DNA of 64,000 bases from Mycolicibacterium sediminis. GTDB taxonomy: Bacteria; Actinomycetota; Actinomycetes; Mycobacteriales; Mycobacteriaceae. Location of the stretch: assembly GCF_010731735.1 (NCBI RefSeq), contig NZ_AP022588.1, positions 3,968,001-4,032,000 on the forward strand. Direction: 5' to 3'. Below, piece after piece: positions 18,431 to 27,293 of this stretch. The position numbers and the translations under genes are program-made. Position 1 is the first letter of the stretch. Each line of letters opens with the position of its first letter. Below the pieces are notes generated by a model, which did not search any database, was not told the origin of the DNA, and worked only from the letters and a program-made list of their open reading frames with translations.

Positions 18431-19170
18431 CGCGTCCCCCGCTGCGAGCGCAGCGCGAGCACGCCCAGCCCGACGAGGAGACCGACGCACCACGCCAGGG
18501 TGACGGCGAGGTTCGGCGCGTCGACGTCGCCGCTGGCGAAGTTCCGCAGCGTGCCGGTGATCTGGGAAATCGGCTGGTGCTCGACGAAGGGCTGAACCCA
18601 GCCCGGGAACGACCCGACCGGCGCCATTCCCGTCGAGAGCAGGACCAGCAGCAGCTGCGGGATCAGCAGGAGCTGACTGGAGGTGTCCGACCGCTTCGCA
18701 CGCGCGCCGATGGCGTCGGCACCGAGGGACAGCGCGAGCGTCAACGTCAGGGCCAGGAACACGAACGCCGCGCCCAGCAGGAACCCGCCCTCCATCCGGA
18801 AGCCGAACGCGTAGGCGACGGCGACAGTGGTGACGAGCGCCAGCACGCCGCGGATCACGCAGTAGGTCATGCGTGCCACCAGCGGCGCGTAGACCGAGAT
18901 GGGCAGGGTCCGCAGGCGCGTGCCGAACTCGGAGGCCCGCTCGCCGGCCGCGATGTCGGTGGTGTTGAGGGCGCCGAACAGCATGGCCTGGACGACCACC
19001 GCGGGAAGGACGTACTGGGGGTAGGAGATGCCGCCGGTGTCGATGACCCCCCGCAGTGCGATGACGAACCCGATGAACGTCAGGACGGGCGCCAGCACGG
19101 CGAAGGCGACGTCGAGGGTCCGCACTCCGCTGCGGACCAATCGTTCGGTGAGGGCGAGGACTCCGGTCAT
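18427..19170 (-). CDS. ABC-2 type permease, DrrB-like
   Basis: 247 residues from ATG 19170. Hydrophobic helices are visible at VLAPVLTFIGFVIALRG, YVLPAVVVQAMLFGAL, ALVTTVAVAYAFGF and FLALTLTLALSLGA. GERASEFGTRLRTLPIS is the cytoplasmic coupling segment of ABC-2 permeases. Its ATG overlaps the ATPase stop (ATGA) and its stop overlaps the next permease start, so drrA-B-C is a tightly coupled trio. Role: transmembrane subunit for lipid export. Confidence 0.85.
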   Translation of the reverse strand: MTGVLALTERLVRSGVRTLDVAFAVLAPVLTFIGFVIALRGVIDTGGISYPQYVLPAVVVQAMLFGALNTTDIAAGERASEFGTRLRTLPISVYAPLVARMTYCVIRGVLALVTTVAVAYAFGFRMEGGFLLGAAFVFLALTLTLALSLGADAIGARAKRSDTSSQLLLIPQLLLVLLSTGMAPVGSFPGWVQPFVEHQPISQITGTLRNFASGDVDAPNLAVTLAWCVGLLVGLGVLALRSQRGTR

Positions 19171-20096
19171 ACCGTCAGGGTCGGACCGGTGAGGTGCAGG
19201 AACACCTCGTCGAGCGACGGTTTCCGCAGGGAGATGTCCATCAGCTCGACGTCGAGTTCCTCGAGCCGGCGGAAGACCTCCCCGAGGGTGGTGACACCGT
19301 GCGGTGCGGGCACCGACACCGTGTTCGTGTCGGCGTCGACCTCGACGCCCTCGTACTTGCCGAGCACGGCGGCGACGCGCGCCAGGTCCTCGGGGTGCAG
19401 CGGGGTGACCTCGCAGTAGCTGAAGCCCATCCGGCGCTTGAGTTCGGCGGCGGTCCCGGAGGCGATCACGCGCCCGGCGTCGAGGATGACGATCGAGTCG
19501 CTGAGGACGTCGGCCTCCTCGAGGTACTGCGTCGTGAGGAGCACGGTGACGTCCTGGGCCGCGAGGTCGGACACCAGCGCCCACACGTCCCGGCGGCTGC
19601 GCGGGTCGAGTCCGGTCGTCGGCTCGTCGAGGAACAGCACGGCCGGCGGAACGATCAGCGAGACGGCGATGTCGATGCGGCGGCGCATGCCGCCCGAGTA
19701 CGTGGCGACGCCACGGTCGGCCGCGTATCCGAGTTCGAACCGTTCGATCAGTTCGTCGGCACGCACCCGCGCCTGTTTGCGCCGCATGCCGCGCAGCCTG
19801 CCGAACAGGACGAGGTTCTCCCGACCGGTCAGCGAGGGGTCGAGCGCGGCGTCCTGACCCGTCACCCCGATGCTGGACCGCACCTTGCCGGGTTCTGCCA
19901 CGACGTCGAAGCCCGCGACGAGAGCCCGGCCGCTGCTGGGCTCCAGCAACGTCGACAGGATCTTGACCATCGTGGTCTTGCCTGCGCCGTTGTGCCCCAG
20001 CAGGCCGCAGATCGAGCCCGTGGGAACGGAGAAGCTCACGTCCCGCAGCGCGGGCAACGGGCCGAACGCCTTGCCGACGCCCTCGACCTCGATCAC
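19167..20096 (-). CDS. ABC exporter ATPase, DrrA-like
   Basis: 309 residues from GTG 20096 (VIEVEGVGKAFGPLPALRDV). Walker A GHNGAGKTT is at 34-42, the ABC signature YSGGM at 133-137, Walker B VLFLDE at 153-158, and the H-loop region is TTQYLEEAD. The C-terminal ~80 residues form the regulatory domain seen in daunorubicin-resistance-type ATPases. It sits 34 bases after the fatty acyl-AMP ligase and is coupled to two permeases. It powers export of a hydrophobic product, here presumably the lipid of this locus. Confidence 0.92.
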   Translation of the reverse strand: MIEVEGVGKAFGPLPALRDVSFSVPTGSICGLLGHNGAGKTTMVKILSTLLEPSSGRALVAGFDVVAEPGKVRSSIGVTGQDAALDPSLTGRENLVLFGRLRGMRRKQARVRADELIERFELGYAADRGVATYSGGMRRRIDIAVSLIVPPAVLFLDEPTTGLDPRSRRDVWALVSDLAAQDVTVLLTTQYLEEADVLSDSIVILDAGRVIASGTAAELKRRMGFSYCEVTPLHPEDLARVAAVLGKYEGVEVDADTNTVSVPAPHGVTTLGEVFRRLEELDVELMDISLRKPSLDEVFLHLTGPTLTV

Positions 20097-20130
20097 GCGT
20101 TCACGATACCGTCGCGGCGGCCACGGGACG

Positions 20131-21855
20131 TCACGCGTCGAGGCGGACGAAGCGATCCTGCCGGTACTGCTCGACGCAGGCCTGGCGGCGGATCTTGCCG
20201 CTGGTGGTGATCGGAATGGACCCGCGCGCAACGAATACGAGGTCGGCGGCACTGATGCCGTGCGCCGTCGAGATCGCGGACGTGATCTCGCTCTTCGCGT
20301 CCGACAGTCTCTCCCGGGTCTCCTCGGGGGTGGCGCGTTCCTTCACCTCGACGATCGCCACCAGCTGTTCCTCGGTGTCGTCGTCGACCGAGATCGCGGC
20401 GACCCGGCCGCCCGAGACGGCCCCCACGGTCGCCTCGATGTCGTCGGGGTAGTGGTTGCGGCCCCGCACGATCAGCAGGTCCTTGATCCGGCCGATGATG
20501 AACAGTTCCTCACCGTCGACGAAGCCGAGATCGCCCGTGCGCAACCATCTTTCGCCCGACTCCGGCTGGTCCGCGAGGACCCCGCCGAAGGTGTGCGCGG
20601 TCTCCTCGGGCTTGTTCCAGTAGCCCGCGCACACGTTGTCGCCCCGCACCCAGATCTCACCGATGGTGGCGGCGGGCGTCTCGCGACGGGTCTCGGGGTC
20701 GACGACGAGGATGCGCGGTGAGCGCGGGACGCCGTAGCTGATGAGGCCGGTGCCCTCGGAGCTGCGCTCGGCCACGCCCGCGGTGAGCTTGTCGGTGTCG
20801 AAGGTGACGACGGCGGGCGGCGCGGTCGGGTCGTCGGTGGCGACGAACAGCGTGGCCTCGGCCAGCCCGAAGGAGGGCCTGATGACCTTCGGCTGAAAGC
20901 CGGCCTTCGCGAAGCGGGAGGTGAACCGCCTCACCGACACCGGCTGCACGCGTTCTGCGCCGCAGATCACGGCGAGCACGTCGCCGAGGTCGAGTCCCGC
21001 CAGGTCCTCGTCGGTGGTGCGGGCCGCGGCGAGGTCCAGTGCGAAGTTCGGTCCGGCGGTGAGGGCCCGGCTGCGCAGGGCCAGCTGCCGGATCCACCGG
21101 GCCGGGCGCTGCAGGAAGGCGATGGGGCTCATCAGCACGGAGTGCCAGCCACCCATGATGGGGGCGACGATTCCGAGGATGAGACCCATGTCGTGGTAGA
21201 AGGGCAGCCAGGACACGGTGGTGGTGCCGACGGGCGCCACCTTGCCGTACTCGCTCAGCAGCGCCCCGACCTGCTGCTCGAAGTTGGCGAACAGGTTGCG
21301 CTGGGAGACCATGACGCCGGCCGGAATCCGGGTCGAACCCGACGTGTACTGCAGGTATGCGGTGTCGGGCGGGGTCTCGCGCCGCGACGTCGAGCGGACG
21401 CGCACCGTGAGGTCGAGTTCGTCGATCACGACGACCGCGGGCGCCGGCCCACCGTCACGTGCCGCCGCGTAGGGCGTCACGGCGTCCACGGTGGTCGAGG
21501 TGGTGAGCAGCACGGTCGGCCGGGCGTCGCGGACGACGGCGGCGACGCGTTCGTCGTGGGCGCCGACCACCGGAGTCGAGAGCGGCACCGCGATCACTCC
21601 TGCCTCGAAGCACGCCAGGAAGCCCAGCACGTACGCCATGGACTGGGGGGCGAGGATCACCGCCCGATCGCCGATCTCGGCGTGTTCGCGGATCGCGGCG
21701 GCGAGTGCGACGACCTGGCGCTGGAGGAGCGCCCACGTCAGCGTCTCCTCGACGCCGTCGCGCTCGCGTTCGTAGTCGATGAACGTGAAGGCCGCGTCGT
21801 TGGGTTGCAGGCTGGCTCGTTCGCGAAGTAGCTCCGGAATCGACGAGTCGAGCAC
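20131..21855 (-). CDS. Long-chain fatty acyl-AMP ligase (FadD, FAAL type)
   Basis: 574 residues from GTG 21855 with AAGGGGA 6 bases upstream. The ANL P-loop is YTSGST (170-175), continued as RIPAGV without the usual Lys, which is typical of FAALs. WLPFYHDMGLILG (216-228) is another FAAL hallmark. The A8 hinge GRIKDLLIVRGRNHYP and the terminal catalytic Lys region SGKIRRQ are present. FAALs activate fatty acids as acyl-adenylates and load them on a synthase. It heads the leftward operon with drrABC and should prime the polyketide synthase, as fadD24/25 are thought to do near pks5. Confidence 0.92.
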   Translation of the reverse strand: MLDSSIPELLRERASLQPNDAAFTFIDYERERDGVEETLTWALLQRQVVALAAAIREHAEIGDRAVILAPQSMAYVLGFLACFEAGVIAVPLSTPVVGAHDERVAAVVRDARPTVLLTTSTTVDAVTPYAAARDGGPAPAVVVIDELDLTVRVRSTSRRETPPDTAYLQYTSGSTRIPAGVMVSQRNLFANFEQQVGALLSEYGKVAPVGTTTVSWLPFYHDMGLILGIVAPIMGGWHSVLMSPIAFLQRPARWIRQLALRSRALTAGPNFALDLAAARTTDEDLAGLDLGDVLAVICGAERVQPVSVRRFTSRFAKAGFQPKVIRPSFGLAEATLFVATDDPTAPPAVVTFDTDKLTAGVAERSSEGTGLISYGVPRSPRILVVDPETRRETPAATIGEIWVRGDNVCAGYWNKPEETAHTFGGVLADQPESGERWLRTGDLGFVDGEELFIIGRIKDLLIVRGRNHYPDDIEATVGAVSGGRVAAISVDDDTEEQLVAIVEVKERATPEETRERLSDAKSEITSAISTAHGISAADLVFVARGSIPITTSGKIRRQACVEQYRQDRFVRLDA

Positions 21856-21977
21856 TGCTGAGTCCCCTTGCTGACGGCACGGATCGGTGGGCGCGAACTC
21901 CAGGAATCAAACCACGCGGTGAGGGGCATTCGAAATCGACTTCGGCGCAGGCGGTTAGCCGCGACGGGTGGCGACGA

Positions 21978-22712
21978 TCATCGACGGGCGGCGGAGAACC
22001 ACTTCGTCTTGATGCGCCAGGAGTGCGCCGACGTCAGCGCGAACCCCGCGCCGCACATGCATGCGAAGAACCACACCAGCGTGCCGTTCTCGACCGGCTG
22101 GAGGGAGGGCACGAACGACGTCACGATGCGGACGACGCAGGCCATGATGCCGCAGAACGACGCGAACAGATAGATGTTGGCCACCCGGCGCGACCGCGGG
22201 TCCTTGCGCAGCACCATCAGCGCACGCGAGCCGTAGCCCAGCAGATAGATGAGCGTGCCGCACAGCAGCACCCAGTAGGTGCCCAGCCAGAAGTCGGTCG
22301 GGAGTTCGAAGAAGTCGGCCTGGTAGGTGCGTGCGCCGTTGCCCAGCGAGAACACCGCGAGGAGCAGGGGGATGCACAGCGTCGCGGGCCGCTCGACGAA
22401 CTGGCGGAAGGTCTTCTGCATCGAGTGGTCGTCCTGCAGCCGGCCCAGCGCGTTGTAGACGATCGCGGACGCCGCGACGATGTAGAGGTCGTGTCCGATG
22501 TAGTCCTCGAGGTTCCACTTGCCGGTCAGGGCGTGCAACCAGTGGCCGAGGGTCTCGGACGCGAACGGGGACATGAGGAGCACGGCTGCGCCCTGCAGGG
22601 CGATGTTGAGGGTGGCGGCCACTTCCCAGCGGCACGACCACGTGACCCGGCGGATCCACAGGCTCCACGCGATGCACGCCATGGTGATCGCGATGAGTAT
22701 TGCCAGGGCCAT
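21978..22712 (-). CDS. Multi-helix integral membrane protein of unknown function
   Basis: About 244 residues from ATG 22712, preceded by GAAGG; a TTG start at 22748 would add 12 residues. Six to seven hydrophobic stretches are visible, for example MALAILIAITMACIAWSLW, IALQGAAVLLMSPF, PATLCIPLLLAVFSLG and TYWVLLCGTLIYLLGYG. I recognise no family. It follows a small HTH gene on the same strand by 45 bases, a pairing that suggests the regulator and the membrane protein work together. Confidence 0.7.
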   Translation of the reverse strand: MALAILIAITMACIAWSLWIRRVTWSCRWEVAATLNIALQGAAVLLMSPFASETLGHWLHALTGKWNLEDYIGHDLYIVAASAIVYNALGRLQDDHSMQKTFRQFVERPATLCIPLLLAVFSLGNGARTYQADFFELPTDFWLGTYWVLLCGTLIYLLGYGSRALMVLRKDPRSRRVANIYLFASFCGIMACVVRIVTSFVPSLQPVENGTLVWFFACMCGAGFALTSAHSWRIKTKWFSAARR

Positions 22713-22757
22713 TGTGCGTTCGCCTTCGACACGGAGTTCGTTCAGCAAAGACTACTG

Positions 22758-23123
22758 CTAAAGCGGCGGCGCGTCCTGCCGCGGAGTCAATTCGGACAAC
22801 TTCGGCCGGCGGACGGTGCGCTGCTCGGTAGCTGGCTCCGTCGCGGTCGCCACCATCACGGGTGCGGACTCGAGGTAGCTCCACACCTCCTCGCGGCTCA
22901 TGAGCCCGAACCGAACCTGCAGGTCGGGATAGCTGAGGCCGAAGCGGTCCGACACCTGTCGCAGTTCTTGCGCGTTGGGGTAGTCGGCTTCCTTGATGCG
23001 GCGGTAGTACGTGCTGCTGGACGTGCCGAGGGCGTCGTAGATCGCCTTGGCGTCGATGTCGCCGTCGAGCAGGTAGTCGAGCAGGGCCTTGAGCTGCCGG
23101 CCGTTCTCGTCCGTGCGTGGCAT
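22758..23123 (-). CDS. Small helix-turn-helix transcriptional regulator
   Basis: 121 residues from ATG 23123 (MPRTDENGRQLKALLDYLLD). AKAIYDALGTSSSTYYRRIKE looks like a DNA-recognition helix-turn-helix, and ELRQVSDRFGLSYPDLQVRFG a second helical repeat as in Cro/C1-like proteins. The C-terminus is Pro/Thr-rich and probably disordered. It is divergent from the condensation-like gene at 23260 and lies upstream of the membrane protein, with a palindrome in the shared promoter region. A longer start at 23144 is possible. Confidence 0.72.
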   Translation of the reverse strand: MPRTDENGRQLKALLDYLLDGDIDAKAIYDALGTSSSTYYRRIKEADYPNAQELRQVSDRFGLSYPDLQVRFGLMSREEVWSYLESAPVMVATATEPATEQRTVRRPKLSELTPRQDAPPL

Positions 23124-23223
23124 CGGTTCACCATAGCGGCACATCCCTGCTTTGGGCAGTGTGGTTCGTCACTCGGACGGATTGCTCGTTATTGACATGG
23201 CCGTCACAGTTCTGAGAGAGGTA

Positions 23224-23252
23224 TCCCAATTCTGGGAATGACGCTGTAACTT
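23224..23252 (+). promoter_or_regulatory. Palindrome and -10 box upstream of the condensation-like gene
   Basis: TCCCA-ATTC-TGGGA (23224-23237) is an inverted repeat in the -35 area. TAACTT (23247-23252) fits the mycobacterial TANNNT -10 box and ends 7 bases before ATG 23260, which suggests a leaderless mRNA. The palindrome may be the site for the divergent HTH regulator. Confidence 0.45.
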
Positions 23253-23259
23253 GATCTCC

Positions 23260-23877
23260 ATGATGTGCGCAAACCTGCAGCTGACCGATTTCGACGTCGA
23301 CGGACGGCCCGCGCTCGGCGACCTGGCCGTGTACTCCGCGCCACTGTCCGACGTGCTGACGATGGAACTCGACGGTGCGGGCGCCGCGCTCGGTCTGACG
23401 GCCGAGGAGTTGCTCATCGCCGCGCTCGGCAGGGCCGTGCAGCGCTGCATCGGTGACGGCGTCGTCGCCGTGGACGTCGCAGGTCATGGCGCTGCCCTGC
23501 ACCCCGTCTCGCTGAGCTGCGCCGGACCGGACGACCTGTCCGCCACCGACATGCTGTCCGGCGTGCACCACGCGGTAGCCGCACTGTCGCTCTACCGCGC
23601 CGTGCACGGCGTGCGCAGCCACGGCGACGCGGTCGCCGACGTGCTGTTCGCGCTCGACAAGGGCGACGCCGGATCCGCCGGCATGGGCCACGCGCTCGAG
23701 CTGCACGCCCACCGGCGTGACGGCGTGATGGTCCTCGACTGGTGGTACGACGCCAGGAGCTTCGAGGCCTACACCGTCGAGGAGATCGCCGAACAGTTTC
23801 CCTACGCGCTGATCGAACTCACCTCGGAGGCGTCGGCGCCCATCGTCGCGGGCGCCGAACTCGCGATGGCCTACTGA
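23260..23877 (+). CDS. Truncated condensation-domain-like protein
   Basis: 205 residues from ATG 23260. EELLIAALGRAVQRCIGDGVVAVDVAGHG resembles the second half of an NRPS condensation domain, and HALELHAHRRDGVMVLDWWYDAR resembles its C-terminal strand-helix region. The first half with the HHxxxDG catalytic motif is missing, so it is unlikely to be a full acyltransferase. It may be a regulatory or accessory protein, or a remnant. It is transcribed divergently from the HTH gene and ends about 40 bases before the ileS promoter. Confidence 0.6.
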   Translation: MMCANLQLTDFDVDGRPALGDLAVYSAPLSDVLTMELDGAGAALGLTAEELLIAALGRAVQRCIGDGVVAVDVAGHGAALHPVSLSCAGPDDLSATDMLSGVHHAVAALSLYRAVHGVRSHGDAVADVLFALDKGDAGSAGMGHALELHAHRRDGVMVLDWWYDARSFEAYTVEEIAEQFPYALIELTSEASAPIVAGAELAMAY

Positions 23878-23915
23878 CCACGCGAGCCGTGTGGCCGGCT
23901 CCGCCCGCCACCACC

Positions 23916-23921
23916 TAGAAT
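23916..23921 (+). promoter_or_regulatory. -10 box of the ileS transcript
   Basis: TAGAAT matches the TANNNT consensus and lies 7 bases before the likely 5' end of the T-box leader. No clear -35 element is visible. Confidence 0.55.
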
Positions 23922-23927
23922 CGACGA

Positions 23928-24131
23928 CACGGCGCCGATCCGGCCATCACCGGGGAGCCTTCGGAAGAACGGTGCGCGCGAGCGCGCTCAGTAGAACCGG
24001 ACGGGTGGGCCCGTCACAGCCTCTCGAGAGCGGCGTACCTGGTGCGCAAGCGGGGTGGTACCGCGGTGTCCGCGCAAACGCGCGGCGTCGTCCCCGTGCC
24101 GATGACCCTGGCACAGGAGACACGAGACGCC
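23928..24131 (+). promoter_or_regulatory. T-box riboswitch controlling ileS
   Basis: The leader contains the T-box antisequestrator core GGTGGTACCGCGG (24054-24066) with the TGGT bulge that reads an uncharged tRNA ACCA end. The linker AGTAGAACCGGACGGGT (23980-23996) is typical of actinobacterial T-boxes. A short stem I (CACCG...CGGTG) is preceded by ATC triplets at 23938-23940 and 23946-23948, one of which should be the isoleucine specifier. No terminator precedes the gene, while AGGAG at 24115-24119 can be hidden by pairing, so control is expected at translation initiation, as known for mycobacterial ileS. Confidence 0.88.
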
Positions 24132-27100
24132 GTGAGCGCCTACCCCAAGCCGGCGAGTGGATCGCCCAGCTTCCCCGACCTCGAACTCGACGTCCTCGAC
24201 TACTGGCAGCGTGACGGCACCTTCCGCGCCAGCATCGACCGGCGCGACGGCGCGCAGGAGTACGTCTTCTACGACGGGCCCCCGTTCGCCAACGGCCTGC
24301 CGCACTACGGGCACCTCCTCACCGGGTACGTGAAGGACATCGTGCCGCGCTACCAGACGATGCGCGGCCACAAGGTCGAGCGTCGCTTCGGCTGGGACAC
24401 CCACGGTCTGCCCGCCGAACTCGAGGTGCAGCGTCAGCTGGGCATCACCGACAAGAGTCAGATCGAAGAGATGGGCATCGAGAAGTTCAACGACGCCTGT
24501 CGCGCATCGGTGCTGAAGTACACCGAGGAGTGGCGGAGCTACGTCACCCGTCAGGCCCGGTGGGTTGACTTCGACAACGACTACAAGACCCTCGACCTCG
24601 GGTTCATGGAGTCGGTGATCTGGGCCTTCAAGCAGCTGTGGGACAAGGGTCTGGCGTACCAGGGCAACCGCGTGCTGCCGTACTGCTGGAACGACGAGAC
24701 GCCGCTGTCGAGCCACGAGCTGCGCATGGACGACGACGTCTACCAGAACAGGCAGGACCCGGCGCTGACCGTCGGCTTCCGCATCGAGGGCAACGGGCAC
24801 GACCTCGACGGCGCGTACGTCCTGGTGTGGACCACGACCCCGTGGACCCTGCCCTCCAATCAGGCCGTCGCGGTCAACCCCGAGATCGACTACGTGGTCG
24901 TCGACGCCGACGGGCGACGGTTCGTGCTCGCGCAGTCCCGGCTGGCGTCCTACGCCCGTGAACTCGGCGAGGAGCCGACGGTGCTGGCGACCCTGTCCGG
25001 CCGCGACCTGCTCGGCCTGCGATACGTCCCCCCGTTCGCCTACTTCGTCGACGCCGACGAGGCGCGCAACGCCTTCCAGGTGCTGCCCGGCGACTTCGTC
25101 ACCACCGACGACGGCACCGGCATCGTGCACATGGCGCCGGCCTACGGCGAGGACGACAAGACCACCGCCGACGCCGCGGACATCGTCGCGGTCACCCCCG
25201 TCGACGCCAAGGGCCGGTTCGACCGGACCGTCCCGGACTACGCGGGGCTGCAGGTCTTCGAGGCGAACCCCGAGATCATCCGCGACCTCAAGAACGGCAC
25301 CGGTCCTGCCGCGGTCAACGCTCCGGTGCTGCTGCGGCACGAGACCTACGACCACTCCTACCCGCACTGCTGGCGCTGCCGGAACCCGCTCATCTACCGC
25401 GCCGTGTCGTCGTGGTTCGTGGCGGTCACCACCTTCCGCGACCGCATGGTCGAACTCAACCAGCAGATCACCTGGTACCCCGAGCACGTCAAGGACGGCC
25501 AGTTCGGCAAGTGGCTGTCGAACGCCAGGGACTGGTCGATCTCGCGGAACCGCTACTGGGGCACGCCGATCCCGGTGTGGACCTCCGACGATCCCGAGTA
25601 CCCCCGCATCGACGTGTACGGCAGTCTCGACGAGCTCGAGCGGGACTTCGGGGTGCGGCCCGACAACCTGCACCGGCCCTTCATCGACGAACTCACCCGC
25701 CCGAACCCCGACGACCCGACCGGTCGTTCCACGATGCGCCGCATCGAGGACGTGCTGGACGTCTGGTTCGACTCGGGTTCGATGCCGTACGCCCAGGTGC
25801 ACTACCCGTTCGAGAACGCCGAGTGGTTCCTCGGCGGCGATGCCCGTGACGGTCGGGCGGGGGAGGAGCCGCACTTTCCGGCCGACTTCATCGTCGAGTA
25901 CATCGGGCAGACCCGCGGCTGGTTCTACATGATGCACGTGCTGGCCACCGCGCTGTTCGACCGTCCGGCGTTCAAGACGTGCGTCTCGCACGGCATCGTC
26001 CTGGGCAACGACGGCCAGAAGATGAGCAAGTCGCTGCGCAACTATCCGGACGTCAGCGAGGTGTTCGACCGCGACGGCTCCGACGCCATGCGCTGGTTCC
26101 TCATGGCGTCGCCGATCCTGCGGGGCGGCAACCTGATCGTCACCGAGCAGGGGATCCGCGACGGGGTGCGGCAGGTCATGCTCCCGTTCTGGAACGCCTA
26201 CAGCTTCCTGACGCTGTACGCGTCCGAGAAGGGCACCTGGCGAACGGATTCCACGCACGTGCTCGACCGGTACGTGCTGGCGAAGCTCGCGGTGCTGCGC
26301 GACGACCTCACCGCGTCGCTCGACGTGTGCGACGTCTCCGGTGCCTGCGACCAGCTGCGGCAGTTCACCGAGGCGCTCACCAACTGGTACGTGCGCCGGT
26401 CGCGGTCGCGCTTCTGGGACGAGGACGCCGACGCCATCGACACGCTGCACACCGTCCTGGAGGTGACCGGACGGCTCGCGGCGCCGCTGCTGCCGCTGCT
26501 CTCCGAGGTGATCTGGCGCGGTGTCACCGGTGAGCGGTCGGTCCACCTGACGGACTGGCCGGAGGCCGGCTCGCTGCCCGCCGATCCCGACCTGGTCGTC
26601 ACGATGGACCAGGTGCGCGCCGTGTGCTCGGCGGCGTCGTCGCTGCGCAAGGCCAACAAGCTGCGCGTCCGGTTGCCGTTGCCGAAACTCACCGTCGCGG
26701 TGGAGGACTCGGCTCGGCTGCGGCCGTTCGTGGACCTCATCGCCGACGAGTTGAACGTCAAGGCCGTCGACCTCACCGACGACGTCGCCGCCTACGGACG
26801 CTTCGAGATGACGGTGAACGCGAAGGTGGCGGGGCCGCGCATCGGTAGGGACGTGCAGGCCGCCATCAAGGCGGTCAAGGCGGGCGAGGGCGTCGTCAAC
26901 CCCGACGGCACGTTGACCGCGGGGCCGGCCACGCTGCTGCCGACGGAGTACAGCTCCAAACTCGTTGCTGCGGAACCACTTCAGACGGCAGCACTGCCCG
27001 AGGGCGCGGGACTGGTCGTGCTCGACGGCACCGTCACCCCGGAACTGGAGGCGGAGGGCTGGGCGAAGGACCGGGTTCGCGAACTCCAGGACCTGCGCAA

Positions 27101-27290
27101 GGCCACCGGGCTCGACGTGTCCGACCGCATCACCGTCGTGATGTCGGTGCCGGCGGAGCGGGAGGCCTGGGCCCGTACCCACGCCGACCTGATCGCGGGC
27201 GAGATCCTCGCCGTCAGCTTCGAACTGGGTGAGGCCGGCGGCGGGACGGAGATCGGCGACGGCGTGACCGTCACGCTCGCCAAGGCCTGA
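24132..27290 (+). CDS. ileS: Isoleucyl-tRNA synthetase
   Basis: About 1052 residues. The class I signatures are His58-Tyr-Gly-His61 (HIGH) and Lys630-Met-Ser-Lys-Ser (KMSKS). The editing domain lies between them (TTTPWTLPSNQAVAV). The anticodon-binding region includes NWYVRRSRSRFW. Length and sequence match the eukaryote-like IleS type found in mycobacteria. GTG 24132 is chosen because AGGAG at 24115-24119 precedes it and homologues start near YPKPA; ATG 24102 is an in-frame alternative but would lie before the ribosome site. It charges tRNA-Ile and is controlled by the T-box. Confidence 0.97.
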   Translation: MSAYPKPASGSPSFPDLELDVLDYWQRDGTFRASIDRRDGAQEYVFYDGPPFANGLPHYGHLLTGYVKDIVPRYQTMRGHKVERRFGWDTHGLPAELEVQRQLGITDKSQIEEMGIEKFNDACRASVLKYTEEWRSYVTRQARWVDFDNDYKTLDLGFMESVIWAFKQLWDKGLAYQGNRVLPYCWNDETPLSSHELRMDDDVYQNRQDPALTVGFRIEGNGHDLDGAYVLVWTTTPWTLPSNQAVAVNPEIDYVVVDADGRRFVLAQSRLASYARELGEEPTVLATLSGRDLLGLRYVPPFAYFVDADEARNAFQVLPGDFVTTDDGTGIVHMAPAYGEDDKTTADAADIVAVTPVDAKGRFDRTVPDYAGLQVFEANPEIIRDLKNGTGPAAVNAPVLLRHETYDHSYPHCWRCRNPLIYRAVSSWFVAVTTFRDRMVELNQQITWYPEHVKDGQFGKWLSNARDWSISRNRYWGTPIPVWTSDDPEYPRIDVYGSLDELERDFGVRPDNLHRPFIDELTRPNPDDPTGRSTMRRIEDVLDVWFDSGSMPYAQVHYPFENAEWFLGGDARDGRAGEEPHFPADFIVEYIGQTRGWFYMMHVLATALFDRPAFKTCVSHGIVLGNDGQKMSKSLRNYPDVSEVFDRDGSDAMRWFLMASPILRGGNLIVTEQGIRDGVRQVMLPFWNAYSFLTLYASEKGTWRTDSTHVLDRYVLAKLAVLRDDLTASLDVCDVSGACDQLRQFTEALTNWYVRRSRSRFWDEDADAIDTLHTVLEVTGRLAAPLLPLLSEVIWRGVTGERSVHLTDWPEAGSLPADPDLVVTMDQVRAVCSAASSLRKANKLRVRLPLPKLTVAVEDSARLRPFVDLIADELNVKAVDLTDDVAAYGRFEMTVNAKVAGPRIGRDVQAAIKAVKAGEGVVNPDGTLTAGPATLLPTEYSSKLVAAEPLQTAALPEGAGLVVLDGTVTPELEAEGWAKDRVRELQDLRKATGLDVSDRITVVMSVPAEREAWARTHADLIAGEILAVSFELGEAGGGTEIGDGVTVTLAKA

Positions 27291-27293
27291 GGG

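Noticed and set aside
23988..27182. 1064-codon minus-strand frame opposite ileS
   Set aside because: Low-complexity translation with no family resemblance. IleS on the plus strand has all signatures.
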